This document shows positions 25,964 to 33,555 of a DNA stretch of 38,549 nt, piece by piece. The notes under the pieces were generated by a model. The model saw only the letters and a program-made list of their open reading frames with translations, was not told the DNA's origin and ran no database searches. The first letter of the stretch is position 1; each line of letters starts with the position of its first letter. This DNA comes from Bacteroidales bacterium (GTDB lineage Bacteria > Bacteroidota > Bacteroidia > Bacteroidales > F082), in NCBI GenBank assembly GCA_024709145.1, contig JANJXG010000006.1, forward strand, positions 1 to 38,549, read 5' to 3'. The position numbers and the translations under genes are program-made.

Positions 25964-27595
25964 TTACATTCTGAAGACACCAAATTGTTGTGCCGGAAAG
26001 GGCTTGTTCAGTGAAGCTGCTATTCCCATGGCGAGCACTTTGCGTGTATCTGCGGGATCGATGATGCCGTCGTCCCATAAGCGGGCGGTGGAATATAAAG
26101 CCGCACCTTCGCGTTCGTATTTTTCCAAAATTGTGTGATAGAGTTGTTTGCGTTCATCTTCCGGCATCACTTTACCCTTTTCGGCATATTGTTCCTGTTT
26201 AACAGTAACCAGAACATTGGCAGCCTGCTCGCCACCCATAACAGAGATTTTGGCGTTAGGCCACATCATAAGAAGTCTAGGGCTAAAGGCTCTGCCAGCC
26301 ATTCCGTAGTTCCCGGCCCCAAAAGATCCGCCAAAAATCACCGTAAACTTTGGTACATTGGCATTGGATACAGCATGCACCATTTTGGCTCCGTCCTTGG
26401 CTATGCCACCACGCTCAAAATCCTTGCCTACCATAAATCCTGTGATGTTTTGAAGAAAAACAAGAGGGATGTTGCGGGCAGTGCATAACTCGATAAAATG
26501 GGTTACTTTGAGTGCCGATTCACTGAAAAGCACGCCGAAGTTGGCTATTATACCAACAGGAAATCCCATAAGGTAAGCAAAACCTGTGACAACAGTGGTT
26601 GCATACCGTGCCTTAAACTCCTGAAACCTGCTGCCGTCAACCATCCGCATGATGATTTCCCTGGGGTCGGTGAGTTTACGAAGGTCAACCGGAGCAATGC
26701 CGTAAAGTTCTGCCGGATCATAAAGCGGCTCTTCTATGGCCCTGATATCGAGAACTTGACGGGTGACAGGTTTGAGTGTCTCAAAAATATTGCGACAGAT
26801 TGAAATGGCATGTACTTCATTTTCAGCGAAATGATCGGCAACACCCGAAACGGAGGTGTGAACATCTGCACCACCAAGCTCCTCAGCTGTCACTTCTTCA
26901 CCAGTGGCGGCTTTCACCAGTGGCGGGCCTCCTAAAAAGATGGTGCCTTGGTTTTTTACGATAATTGTTTCGTCGCTCATCGCCGGAACATAAGCTCCTC
27001 CAGCGGTGCATGAACCCATTACCATTGCAATTTGTGGAATGCCAAGTGCCGACATCCGCGCTTGGTTATAGAAAAATCTGCCAAAATGATCCCTGTCGGG
27101 AAATACGGTGTCCTGCTCCGGAAGAAAAGCACCGCCTGAATCTACTATGTAAACACACGGCAGTTGATTCTCCATGGCTATCTCTTGTGCGCGTAAATGC
27201 TTTTTGATGGTATATTGCATATAGGTGCCGCCTTTCACGGTTGCATCATTGGCAATGATGACAGTTTCACGCCCGTGAATGAGTCCAATACCCGTGACGA
27301 TTCCTGCTGACGGAAAACCATTGTCGTAAAGGTTGTAGGCAGCAAGGGGTGAAAGCTCGAGAAAAGGAGTGTTGCGGTCAACTAACAGGTCGATGCGTTC
27401 ACGTGCCAGCATCTTACCGCGTTCCTTGTGTTTCTGAATGGCCTGATCACTGCCTCCCCGGGTAGCTTGCTGCCGAAGGGTTTTTACCTGATTCAGCAGT
27501 TGGAGAAATTGATCCCTGTTATGCTTGAATTCCTGACTGGTAACGTCAACTTTGGTTTTAAGGGTGTACAAGACCTTTTGTTTTTGGTTTGACAA
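25964..27595 (-). CDS. mccB: Carboxyltransferase beta subunit of 3-methylcrotonyl-CoA carboxylase
   Basis: 543 residues, the expected length. It transfers carboxyl from biotin to the acyl-CoA. Key segments are [79 protein letters not shown] and [20 protein letters not shown]. The [14 protein letters not shown] motif is characteristic of MCC over propionyl-CoA carboxylase, to my knowledge. It is the first gene of the four-gene operon mccB-hydratase-mccA-acyl-CoA dehydrogenase. A perfect hairpin at 27618-27641 lies in the presumed leader. Confidence 0.95.
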   Translation of the reverse strand: MSNQKQKVLYTLKTKVDVTSQEFKHNRDQFLQLLNQVKTLRQQATRGGSDQAIQKHKERGKMLARERIDLLVDRNTPFLELSPLAAYNLYDNGFPSAGIVTGIGLIHGRETVIIANDATVKGGTYMQYTIKKHLRAQEIAMENQLPCVYIVDSGGAFLPEQDTVFPDRDHFGRFFYNQARMSALGIPQIAMVMGSCTAGGAYVPAMSDETIIVKNQGTIFLGGPPLVKAATGEEVTAEELGGADVHTSVSGVADHFAENEVHAISICRNIFETLKPVTRQVLDIRAIEEPLYDPAELYGIAPVDLRKLTDPREIIMRMVDGSRFQEFKARYATTVVTGFAYLMGFPVGIIANFGVLFSESALKVTHFIELCTARNIPLVFLQNITGFMVGKDFERGGIAKDGAKMVHAVSNANVPKFTVIFGGSFGAGNYGMAGRAFSPRLLMMWPNAKISVMGGEQAANVLVTVKQEQYAEKGKVMPEDERKQLYHTILEKYEREGAALYSTARLWDDGIIDPADTRKVLAMGIAASLNKPFPAQQFGVFRM

Positions 27596-27617
27596 TTTTG
27601 AGCTGCATGAAATTCAG

Positions 27618-27641
27618 TCTGAAGGATTTTTATCCTTCAGA
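27618..27641 (-). promoter_or_regulatory. Perfect hairpin/dyad upstream of mccB
   Basis: Arms TCTGAAGGAT (27618-27627) and ATCCTTCAGA (27632-27641) with a four-base loop, 22 bases before the mccB ATG. It could be a repressor-binding dyad or an RNA leader hairpin. It lacks a U tract on the minus strand, so an intrinsic terminator is unlikely. No TAnnTTTG element was found on this strand between 27600 and 27833. Confidence 0.45.
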
Positions 27642-27770
27642 TTAGGCTTTCAGGGCTCTAAAAATAAACAAAAAGCAATTGTAACGGTTGAATTTTTTGG
27701 CTTCTGAATGTAAATAAAACTGTTCTCAGATTTTGTGCCGCAGTTTTTATAACAAGCTGCCAGCTTTTGT

Positions 27771-27778
27771 TATTTTTG
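27771..27778 (+). promoter_or_regulatory. Candidate -7 element for the HMA-domain gene
   Basis: TATTTTTG, a full TAnnTTTG match, about 55 bases before the ATG at 27834. No clear -33 TTTG was seen. Confidence 0.4.
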
Positions 27779-27833
27779 TCGCTGCTTTATTAATGCTTTA
27801 AAGTGCTTATTTTCGATCATTAAATCTAAACTC

Positions 27834-28190
27834 ATGAAAATATTCAAATTCTTATTGGTTGTGGTTATGTCTCATCTTTTTGGCTATGCATCAGTAGCTC
27901 AGGATGTTGATGGTAAAGCCGAGAAAGTTGAAATCAAGACCTCTGCTATCTGCGGCATGTGCAAGGACAGGCTTGAAAAAAACATCGCTTTTGAGAAGGG
28001 TGTAAAATCTGTTACTCTCAACGAGGAAACGAAAGTGTTGACAATTGAGTTTAAAACCGGTAAGAACAGCAAGGATAAGCTGAAAAAAGCAATTACAAAA
28101 CTCGGATATGATGCCGACGACTTGCCAGCTGATCAAAAAGCCCACGACCGTCTGCCGGCTTGCTGCCAAAAGGGGAGCGAGCCGCATTAA
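27834..28190 (+). CDS. Exported heavy-metal-associated (HMA) domain protein
   Basis: 118 residues. The signal peptide (MKIFKFLLVVVMSHLFGYAS, cleaving near VAQ) is followed by a single HMA ferredoxin-like domain (residues about 30-100). The metal-binding CxxC is C40-G-M-C43 in SAICGMCKDRLEK. The C-terminus adds LPACCQKGSEPH, a second Cys pair plus a His, possibly another metal site. HMA proteins bind Cu(I), Zn or Hg; the metal cannot be determined. It is periplasmic or lipid-free secreted, since no lipobox is seen. It is divergent from mccB and convergent with ohrR, 17 bases away; a short AAGG/CCTT hairpin with seven T at 28189-28204 may end it. Confidence 0.88.
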   Translation: MKIFKFLLVVVMSHLFGYASVAQDVDGKAEKVEIKTSAICGMCKDRLEKNIAFEKGVKSVTLNEETKVLTIEFKTGKNSKDKLKKAITKLGYDADDLPADQKAHDRLPACCQKGSEPH

Positions 28191-28207
28191 GGAACCTTTT
28201 TTTCAAC

Positions 28208-28657
28208 TTAGGACTCGCGTTTACGTAAAAAATCGATCAATATGTTTAGCTCATCTTTGAGCAATAGGAGTTGATCAATGGATAATTCGCTTTGGTTAAG
28301 ATTGTTAACCAAAGCCTGAGGCACTGCAGCAGCTTCAAACCGAAGCTGCCGGCCGTTGTCGGTGAGATTGATCAGTACTTTTCTTTCATCATCGCCGGCA
28401 CGCTTCCGGCTGATGATACCCATCGATTCCATCCGCTTAAGCAAAGGGGTCACTGTGTTGGTGTTCAAAATGAGTTTCTGAGCAATTTCATTGACAGTCA
28501 CACCATCGTTTTCCCACAAAACCATCAATACCAGGTATTGCGGATAAGTGATGCCGAGTTTGTCGAGATAAGGCTGATATTCACGAATGATCAGCCTGGA
28601 TGCTGCATAAACCGGGAAACAAAGCTGATTGCTGAGTTTGAGCTGTTCGAAATCCAT
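28208..28657 (-). CDS. ohrR: MarR-family redox regulator, OhrR type
   Basis: 149 residues from the ATG at 28657 (the longer frame begins at a TTG, 28666). The opening QLCFPVYAASRLIIREYQPY places Cys13 where OhrR proteins carry the peroxide-sensing Cys, followed by a winged helix (VTVNEIAQKLILNTNTVTPL, then RAGDDERKVLINLT). Family members repress an organic-hydroperoxide defence gene and release DNA when the Cys is oxidised. Here it follows the glutathione peroxidase gene by 26 bases on the same strand, so it probably controls that gene and itself. The dyads at 29193-29257 are the likely operators. No ohr gene is in the window. Confidence 0.87.
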   Translation of the reverse strand: MDFEQLKLSNQLCFPVYAASRLIIREYQPYLDKLGITYPQYLVLMVLWENDGVTVNEIAQKLILNTNTVTPLLKRMESMGIISRKRAGDDERKVLINLTDNGRQLRFEAAAVPQALVNNLNQSELSIDQLLLLKDELNILIDFLRKRES

Positions 28658-28683
28658 GAGATTCAATGATTATCCGATTTTTT

Positions 28684-29181
28684 TTATTGCTTATTGCACT
28701 CCATTAGGGCAGTCAAATATAGATCAATCTTTTCCGGTTTCGTAGCAGGCGAAAATCTTTTCAAGGGTTTGCCTTCTTTACTGATTAAAAATTTTGTGAA
28801 GTTCCATTTGATCTTGCTTCCAAGAATGCCTCCAAGTTCCGACTTCAGGTATTTATAGATCGGATGAGCCTCTTTTCCGTTAACATCAATTTTTGAAAAC
28901 ATGGGAAAGCTGACACCATAATTGATCAGACATCCTTCTTCGATTGATTTTTCATCGCCGGGCTCCTGATTGGCAAACTGATTACATGGAAACCCCAGGA
29001 TTACAAAATCCTGATCTTTGTATTTTCTGTACAGTTGCTCAAGTCCCTCAAACTGGGGGGTTAAGCCGCATTTGCTTGCTGTATTAACAACCAAAATTGT
29101 TTTTCCTGCGTAGTCAGACATATTAATTTCTTTGCCTTGCAGGCTTTTTGCGCTGAATGTGTAAAAGGGAACGGTTTGCAT
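28684..29181 (-). CDS. Glutathione peroxidase family protein (probably thioredoxin-dependent)
   Basis: 165 residues. It reduces hydroperoxides. The catalytic set is visible: peroxidatic Cys38 in NTASKCGLTPQ, Q72 in CNQFANQEPG, and W126-N127 in KIKWNFTKFL. Cys84 (EEGCLINYG) is placed as the resolving Cys of the thioredoxin-using subfamily, so glutathione is probably not the donor. No signal peptide, hence cytoplasmic. It is the first gene of the pair with ohrR; a TAnnTTTG -7 element and three dyads lie just upstream. Confidence 0.93.
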   Translation of the reverse strand: MQTVPFYTFSAKSLQGKEINMSDYAGKTILVVNTASKCGLTPQFEGLEQLYRKYKDQDFVILGFPCNQFANQEPGDEKSIEEGCLINYGVSFPMFSKIDVNGKEAHPIYKYLKSELGGILGSKIKWNFTKFLISKEGKPLKRFSPATKPEKIDLYLTALMECNKQ

Positions 29182-29192
29182 TTATTTCAACT

Positions 29193-29257
29193 ATATCGTA
29201 GCAGATAATATCGTCTGCGATACAAAAGTAAAATCATTTTTATATCGCGCGAGATAT
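29193..29257. promoter_or_regulatory. Predicted OhrR operator array
   Basis: Three copies of a dyad ATATCG-N4-CGATAT. Copy at 29208-29223, ATATCG-TCTG-CGATAC (one mismatch). Copy at 29242-29257, ATATCG-CGCG-AGATAT (one mismatch). Copy at 29193-29208, ATATCG-TAGC-AGATAA (two mismatches, sharing base 29208). Centres are 15 and 34 bases apart. They surround the -7 element at 29223-29230, as expected of a repressor blocking the gpx-ohrR promoter. Confidence 0.6.
29223..29230 (-). promoter_or_regulatory. -7 promoter element of gpx-ohrR
   Basis: Minus strand TACTTTTG, a full TAnnTTTG match, 41 bases before the ATG at 29181. It lies between the dyads at 29208-29223 and 29242-29257. No clear -33 TTTG is visible. 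Confidence 0.55.
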
Positions 29258-29307
29258 TTAAAGAATTTTAAGAAATTACTCAGGATAAATTTGTGCTGCT
29301 AGGCGTT

Positions 29308-29341
29308 AAAAAAAAGCAAGGACTTATTTTCCTCGTCCTTG
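29308..29341 (-). terminator. Intrinsic terminator of the sugar-transferase operon
   Basis: On the minus strand, CAAGGAC (29341-29335) and GTCCTTG (29323-29317) form a 7-base stem around an 11-base loop, followed after one base by eight T (29315-29308). The left arm overlaps the last codons of the sugar transferase gene, whose stop is in the loop. Confidence 0.7.
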
Positions 29342-30739
29342 AAGAACAATCAAAACGGTGTAGATCAATATCTTAATGTCCATTGCCAGGTTCATGTTTT
29401 CGATGTAAAGGATATCGTATTGAAGCCTTTCGATCATTTCGTCCACATCGGAGGCATAGCCATATTTCACCTGCCCCCAGGAAGTGATACCGGGCTTGAC
29501 TTTCAGCAATAACCTGTAGTGTGGTGCACGCTTAACAATTTGATCAATGTAATACTGCCGTTCAGGTCTGGGGCCAACAAGCGACATATCACCTTTCACA
29601 ACGGTGAAAAACTGAGGGATCTCGTCAAGTCGGACTTTTCGGATAAATCTGCCAAAGGGTGTTATACGCGGGTCGTTTTCGGAGCTGAGCTGTGGCCCGG
29701 TCTTTTCGGCATCCGCATACATGCTCCTGAATTTATGCATTTTGAAGGGTTTGCCACGCAAGCCAACCCTTGTTTGGCTGTAAAGAATTGGCCCACGGGA
29801 GGATATCATCACACCCACTGCCGTAAAAACATACAATGGTATCAACAAAACAATGGCAATCATCGAAATCACAATATCCATAATGCGCTTGAGCGATTGT
29901 TGCCAGGCAGGCATCAGATCAGGGGAAATCTGAATCAGGGGTGCATGCCAGATACCACTAAGCTTTACGCTGCCAAACAGGATATCTTGCATGATCGGAA
30001 TGATTTTGATCACCACCGCCGTATCTTCCAGATGGGCGATGATTTTGTCGATGGTATCTGTTTCAGTACGCTCTATAGCAATGATAACCTCTTCAACAGC
30101 TTGATCTTCAACCACTTTTTTAATATTTTGATAGGGCCCGAGGTGTGGCAGGTATTGCCCGATTTTGTAATCGTCTTTGTCGTAAACACTTAAAAAACCC
30201 ACAAAAAGGTTACCGGCAGAGCGCTCCTGCTTTTCGATATCTTTATAAATTTTTAATGCATTTCCATTGCTGCCAACGATAACGGTGTTAAAACCAATCT
30301 CTTTACGGTGTATTTTGCGGACAGTGACCGAAGTAAGGGTGAGCCGGCCTGCATAAGTAAACACAAAATGCAGGATGTATAAAGTGAGGAATGATTGGTA
30401 ATAAGATTTGTAAGTCACGATCACATCATCGAGAATTGCAACAAAGAAGATTACTGTTACACCAATGAGTGTCATCACAAGGGTTTGGCCAAGCTCTTTC
30501 AGACGTGCTTTGCGGTATATCTTTCGATATGTTCCAACAATGGCATACAATAGCACCCAACCAACCGGAATGAGCAGCAAGCCGGTCCAAAAATTTGGAT
30601 CGTCGAAAATGATCTCAAATTTTTCATGGAAACTTGGATCCTCGGCTTGTTTTCTGAATATATAAAACAGGAACCAAGCCAGGGTGGCAGCTATCCAATC
30701 CAGTAGTATATATTTGGTTACCTGTAACTTACGATTCAT
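29324..30739 (-). CDS. Initiating polyprenyl-phosphate sugar-phosphate transferase
   Basis: 471 residues. Four to five N-terminal membrane helices (about residues 8-155) and a CoA-binding-like middle precede the bacterial sugar transferase domain (about 280-471): a transmembrane segment near LKRIMDIVISMIAIVLLIPLY, then FKMHKFRSMYADAE, RKVRLDEIPQFFTVVKGDMS, LVGPRPERQYYI and KPGITSWGQVKYGY. These enzymes load the first sugar-1-phosphate onto undecaprenyl phosphate in exopolysaccharide or O-antigen synthesis. Its ATG overlaps the lipoprotein stop by four bases (30736-30739). No further glycan assembly genes follow; a terminator closes the unit. Confidence 0.93.
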   Translation of the reverse strand: MNRKLQVTKYILLDWIAATLAWFLFYIFRKQAEDPSFHEKFEIIFDDPNFWTGLLLIPVGWVLLYAIVGTYRKIYRKARLKELGQTLVMTLIGVTVIFFVAILDDVIVTYKSYYQSFLTLYILHFVFTYAGRLTLTSVTVRKIHRKEIGFNTVIVGSNGNALKIYKDIEKQERSAGNLFVGFLSVYDKDDYKIGQYLPHLGPYQNIKKVVEDQAVEEVIIAIERTETDTIDKIIAHLEDTAVVIKIIPIMQDILFGSVKLSGIWHAPLIQISPDLMPAWQQSLKRIMDIVISMIAIVLLIPLYVFTAVGVMISSRGPILYSQTRVGLRGKPFKMHKFRSMYADAEKTGPQLSSENDPRITPFGRFIRKVRLDEIPQFFTVVKGDMSLVGPRPERQYYIDQIVKRAPHYRLLLKVKPGITSWGQVKYGYASDVDEMIERLQYDILYIENMNLAMDIKILIYTVLIVLQGRGK

Positions 30740-31635
30740 TCGTTGAGTGTTCTATGGATCAGCTTAATGTTGTCGAAATAAAATGTCGAAGTTTCAGCAT
30801 CACTTTTATATCCTTCAAGGAAGACTTTAAAGTGTTGCGCTGAGGGGTACTCCGAGATATTAGGGCCAAGGTTGATGTAAATTTTGTTCCAGGTTTCGCT
30901 TTTATTCACGATAACGAGGGGCATGATCAGGGTACTTGACGAAAGGTTGATGATCAGACCGACTCCAAATTCCTGATCACATTTGTAATCGAGTTCAAGA
31001 AGAACGGCTTTTCCCTGACCTGGCAACACAAATGAATTAAACGAGGCAAGCCTGAAAGTTTCGTGGTCTGCATCGAGTTGCACCTTGCCTGAGAATGAAG
31101 AATATGGTGAAAGCCAGGCTTCGGGGCTGTTGGCAGGGTTGGTCTTGAAAATGTTTGTATCACCGGGACTGATGGATTCGAGGGAGGTGCTGGATCCTTC
31201 AAAATCTTCCATCCACACAAAAGTTAGGTTGTCGTAATAACTCGAAACCGGTTTAACTTGCCTGACAGAATCTTCAATGAATTCAAAATCTTTTAGAATG
31301 TAGGGCTGATAAAAGGGGTAGGGCGCTCTGGTAGCTCCAATGCCATTGAGCTTGATACCCGGTCTGATTTCAAGGTCTTGTTTGCCACGCGCCAAAACAG
31401 GAAAAGTTGCCGGAAGTTCGTAAACACCGATGAGTTGATCATTCACGTAAACCCATGCGTCAGTAATGCGGTGGCTGCTGCTGCCCTGAGTTACATAATC
31501 AGCAGAAAACAGAACGGTGTCAATCTGAAGGTAGGCTGGCACTGTTTGATCACCTTCAAACTTTTGGCATGCCAACTGACTGAAGATCAGTAAAGTGAAA
31601 AGGAAATACAATTGCAACCGTAAAAAAAGATGCAT
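30736..31635 (-). CDS. Predicted lipoprotein with jelly-roll-like C-terminus
   Basis: 299 residues from the ATG at 31635. The frame opens at 31701, but only the internal Met gives a signal sequence: MHLFLRLQLYFLFTLLIFSQ followed by lipobox LAC with Cys23. Residues about 150-299 resemble a beta-sandwich (FVWMEDFEGSS, LLELDYKCDQEFGVGLII, FYFDNIKLIHRT), similar in look to carbohydrate-binding modules. No catalytic motif is visible. It is coupled to the downstream sugar transferase by an ATGA overlap, suggesting a role tied to surface polysaccharide, though its function is unknown. Confidence 0.77.
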   Translation of the reverse strand: MHLFLRLQLYFLFTLLIFSQLACQKFEGDQTVPAYLQIDTVLFSADYVTQGSSSHRITDAWVYVNDQLIGVYELPATFPVLARGKQDLEIRPGIKLNGIGATRAPYPFYQPYILKDFEFIEDSVRQVKPVSSYYDNLTFVWMEDFEGSSTSLESISPGDTNIFKTNPANSPEAWLSPYSSFSGKVQLDADHETFRLASFNSFVLPGQGKAVLLELDYKCDQEFGVGLIINLSSSTLIMPLVIVNKSETWNKIYINLGPNISEYPSAQHFKVFLEGYKSDAETSTFYFDNIKLIHRTLNE

Positions 31636-31705
31636 AGTTCTGTTTTGATCTTTGGTCTGCCAAGAACGGCATGAGCAGTCTTGATATTGTGTGAACTGCA
31701 ATTTT

Positions 31706-32698
31706 TTATGCCAATGATTTGGCTGGTTGGTGATTTAGTTTTTCAAGTATCTGATAAGCAACCAGTAACACTTTGTAACCATCTTCGATGGTAACCATCG
31801 GGTTTAGATTGTTAACAATAGCGCCATAAAAACTTTCCAATTCAGCCTTGATAGCATTCACAGCCAGCACCTCAGGACGTTCAAAACTTATTTGTCTCAT
31901 GCCTTTTCCGTTGCCAAGATCAATGACCATTGCAAATGGATCGGTAGGTTCATTTTCGATGGTTTGCATCCGTACTATTTCGGTAGTTTTATCTAAGAAA
32001 TCGACACTGATATAAGCGTCCTTTTGAAAGAAACGGGTTTTGCGCATGTTTTTTAGTGAAATCCGGCTGGCAGTCAGGTTGGCAACACAACCATTTTCAA
32101 AGGCGATGCGGGCATTGGTAATATCGGGTGTTTCGCTCACTACAGCAACGCCGCTGGCACTGATTTCAGTGATTTCCGATTTCACAACACTCAAAAGGAT
32201 GTCGATGTCGTGAACCATCAGGTCGAGGATAACAGGGACATCTGTGCCACGGGGGTTAAACTGTGCCAACCGGTGTGTTTCGATAAACATGGGCTCCTGG
32301 ATGGATTCGCGCGCAGCCGTAAAAGCAGGGTTGAATCTTTCGACATGACCAACCTGAACTTTTGCACCCGATTCGGTTGCTAAACGAATGAGCTCCCGGG
32401 CCTCCTCAGGTGTGGCAACAATCGGTTTCTCGATAAAAACATGTTTCTTTTTCAATAGTGCCTCGCTGGCGCAGGCAAAATGGGCTATGGTTGGTGTGAC
32501 AATGTCAACCACATCTACAGCATCTACCAGGTCGGCAATACTTTTAAACGATTGAATTCCAAACTCCTGCTCAACTTTTTCCACGGTCGACGGATCAGGG
32601 TCGTAGAATCCTATCAGTTTATAATCAGCAATCTGCTGTATGCAACGAATGTGAATTTTACCCAGGTGACCGGCACCTAAAACACCAATTGTTAACAT
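31706..32698 (-). CDS. Gfo/Idh/MocA-family oxidoreductase
   Basis: 330 residues from the ATG at 32698. The NAD(P)-binding Rossmann start MLTIGVLGAGHLGKIHIRCI is followed by FIEKPIVATPEEA with the family's EKP lysine, GHVERFNPAF, and VHDIDILLSVV with the His/Asp of the active site. Members oxidise or isomerise sugars and their nucleotide derivatives. The alternative ATG at 32725 is unlikely because the best -7 element (32714-32721) would then lie inside the gene. It precedes the lipoprotein and sugar transferase genes on the same strand, so a UDP-sugar modifying role is plausible but inferred. Confidence 0.88.
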   Translation of the reverse strand: MLTIGVLGAGHLGKIHIRCIQQIADYKLIGFYDPDPSTVEKVEQEFGIQSFKSIADLVDAVDVVDIVTPTIAHFACASEALLKKKHVFIEKPIVATPEEARELIRLATESGAKVQVGHVERFNPAFTAARESIQEPMFIETHRLAQFNPRGTDVPVILDLMVHDIDILLSVVKSEITEISASGVAVVSETPDITNARIAFENGCVANLTASRISLKNMRKTRFFQKDAYISVDFLDKTTEIVRMQTIENEPTDPFAMVIDLGNGKGMRQISFERPEVLAVNAIKAELESFYGAIVNNLNPMVTIEDGYKVLLVAYQILEKLNHQPAKSLA

Positions 32699-32713
32699 GT
32701 TTTTGACTTTTTG

Positions 32714-32721
32714 CAAAGGTA
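32714..32721 (-). promoter_or_regulatory. -7 promoter element for the Gfo/Idh/MocA gene
   Basis: Minus strand TACCTTTG, a full TAnnTTTG match, 15 bases before the ATG at 32698. Its position argues against the upstream ATG at 32725. Confidence 0.5.
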
Positions 32722-32813
32722 TCATTTTTTGGTTTTAGGGATATTGTTAACTTCGCCCTCGCTGAATTTAGAATTGCTTTAAATAATTATTGATTGATTC
32801 ACAATACTTTCCG

Positions 32814-33461
32814 ATGCAGGACACATTCAGGCATAAAGGCCTAAGAAAAAAACTTGTTGAAACGATCCGGGAAAAGGGTATCAATGACAACCAGGTGTTG
32901 GCTGCCATTGAATCCATTCCCCGGCATTTTTTCATGGATTCTTCCTTTCTTGAGTTTGCCTATCAGGATAAGCCCTTTCCGATCGGAAGTGGTCAAACCA
33001 TTTCACAGCCTTATACTGTTGCTTTTCAGACAATGTTGCTCCAGGTGCAGCGCGGAATGAAAATTCTTGAAATCGGGACTGGCTCGGCTTACCAGGCTTG
33101 TGTGCTAACCGAGCTTGGAGCCAAAGTTTTTACGATCGAAAGACAACGCAAATTGTATTTGAAAACAAAGGCTTTTATGGAAACGATGCCTTGGAAACCA
33201 CAGCTTTTCCTGGGAGATGGTTTTGAGGGATTACCAAAGTTTGCGCCTTTTGACAGGGTTCTGATCACTGCTGCAGCTCCAGAAATTCCTGAGGCGCTGA
33301 TTAGTCAACTGAAAGCAGGTGGTTTAATGGTTATTCCTCACGGGGAAGGCGATGAACAGCGGATGCTGAGACTCACAAAACAAGCGGATGGCAGTCTGAG
33401 TAGGGAGGAGTTTGGGATTTTCAGATTTGTTCCTATGTTGGGTGATCTTGGAAATGATTGA
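32814..33461 (+). CDS. pcm: Protein-L-isoaspartate O-methyltransferase
   Basis: 215 residues from the ATG at 32814. A TTG at 32790 gives an eight-residue extension, but MQDTFRHKGLRKKLVETIRE is the usual beginning. It methylates isoaspartyl residues in aged proteins with SAM. Signature stretches are IPRHFFMDSSFLEFAYQDKP, PIGSGQTISQPYTVAFQ, MKILEIGTGSAYQACVLTEL and FDRVLITAAAPEIPEALISQ. It is divergent from the oxidoreductase and ends before a bidirectional terminator. Confidence 0.95.
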   Translation: MQDTFRHKGLRKKLVETIREKGINDNQVLAAIESIPRHFFMDSSFLEFAYQDKPFPIGSGQTISQPYTVAFQTMLLQVQRGMKILEIGTGSAYQACVLTELGAKVFTIERQRKLYLKTKAFMETMPWKPQLFLGDGFEGLPKFAPFDRVLITAAAPEIPEALISQLKAGGLMVIPHGEGDEQRMLRLTKQADGSLSREEFGIFRFVPMLGDLGND

Positions 33462-33496
33462 CTTATTTTCTGCTGGCGTATTTTATTCCGGATAAA

Positions 33497-33527
33497 AAAA
33501 ATCCACCGTAAGCAACGGTGGATTTTT
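33497..33527. terminator. Bidirectional intrinsic terminator
   Basis: Perfect 13-base arms AAAAATCCACCGT (33497-33509) and ACGGTGGATTTTT (33515-33527) with a 5-base loop; T/A tracts on both sides let it work for pcm (plus) and the PNGase F-like gene (minus). Confidence 0.88.
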
Positions 33528-33555
33528 GTAATAGTCTGAAGCAGAACCAATAAGT

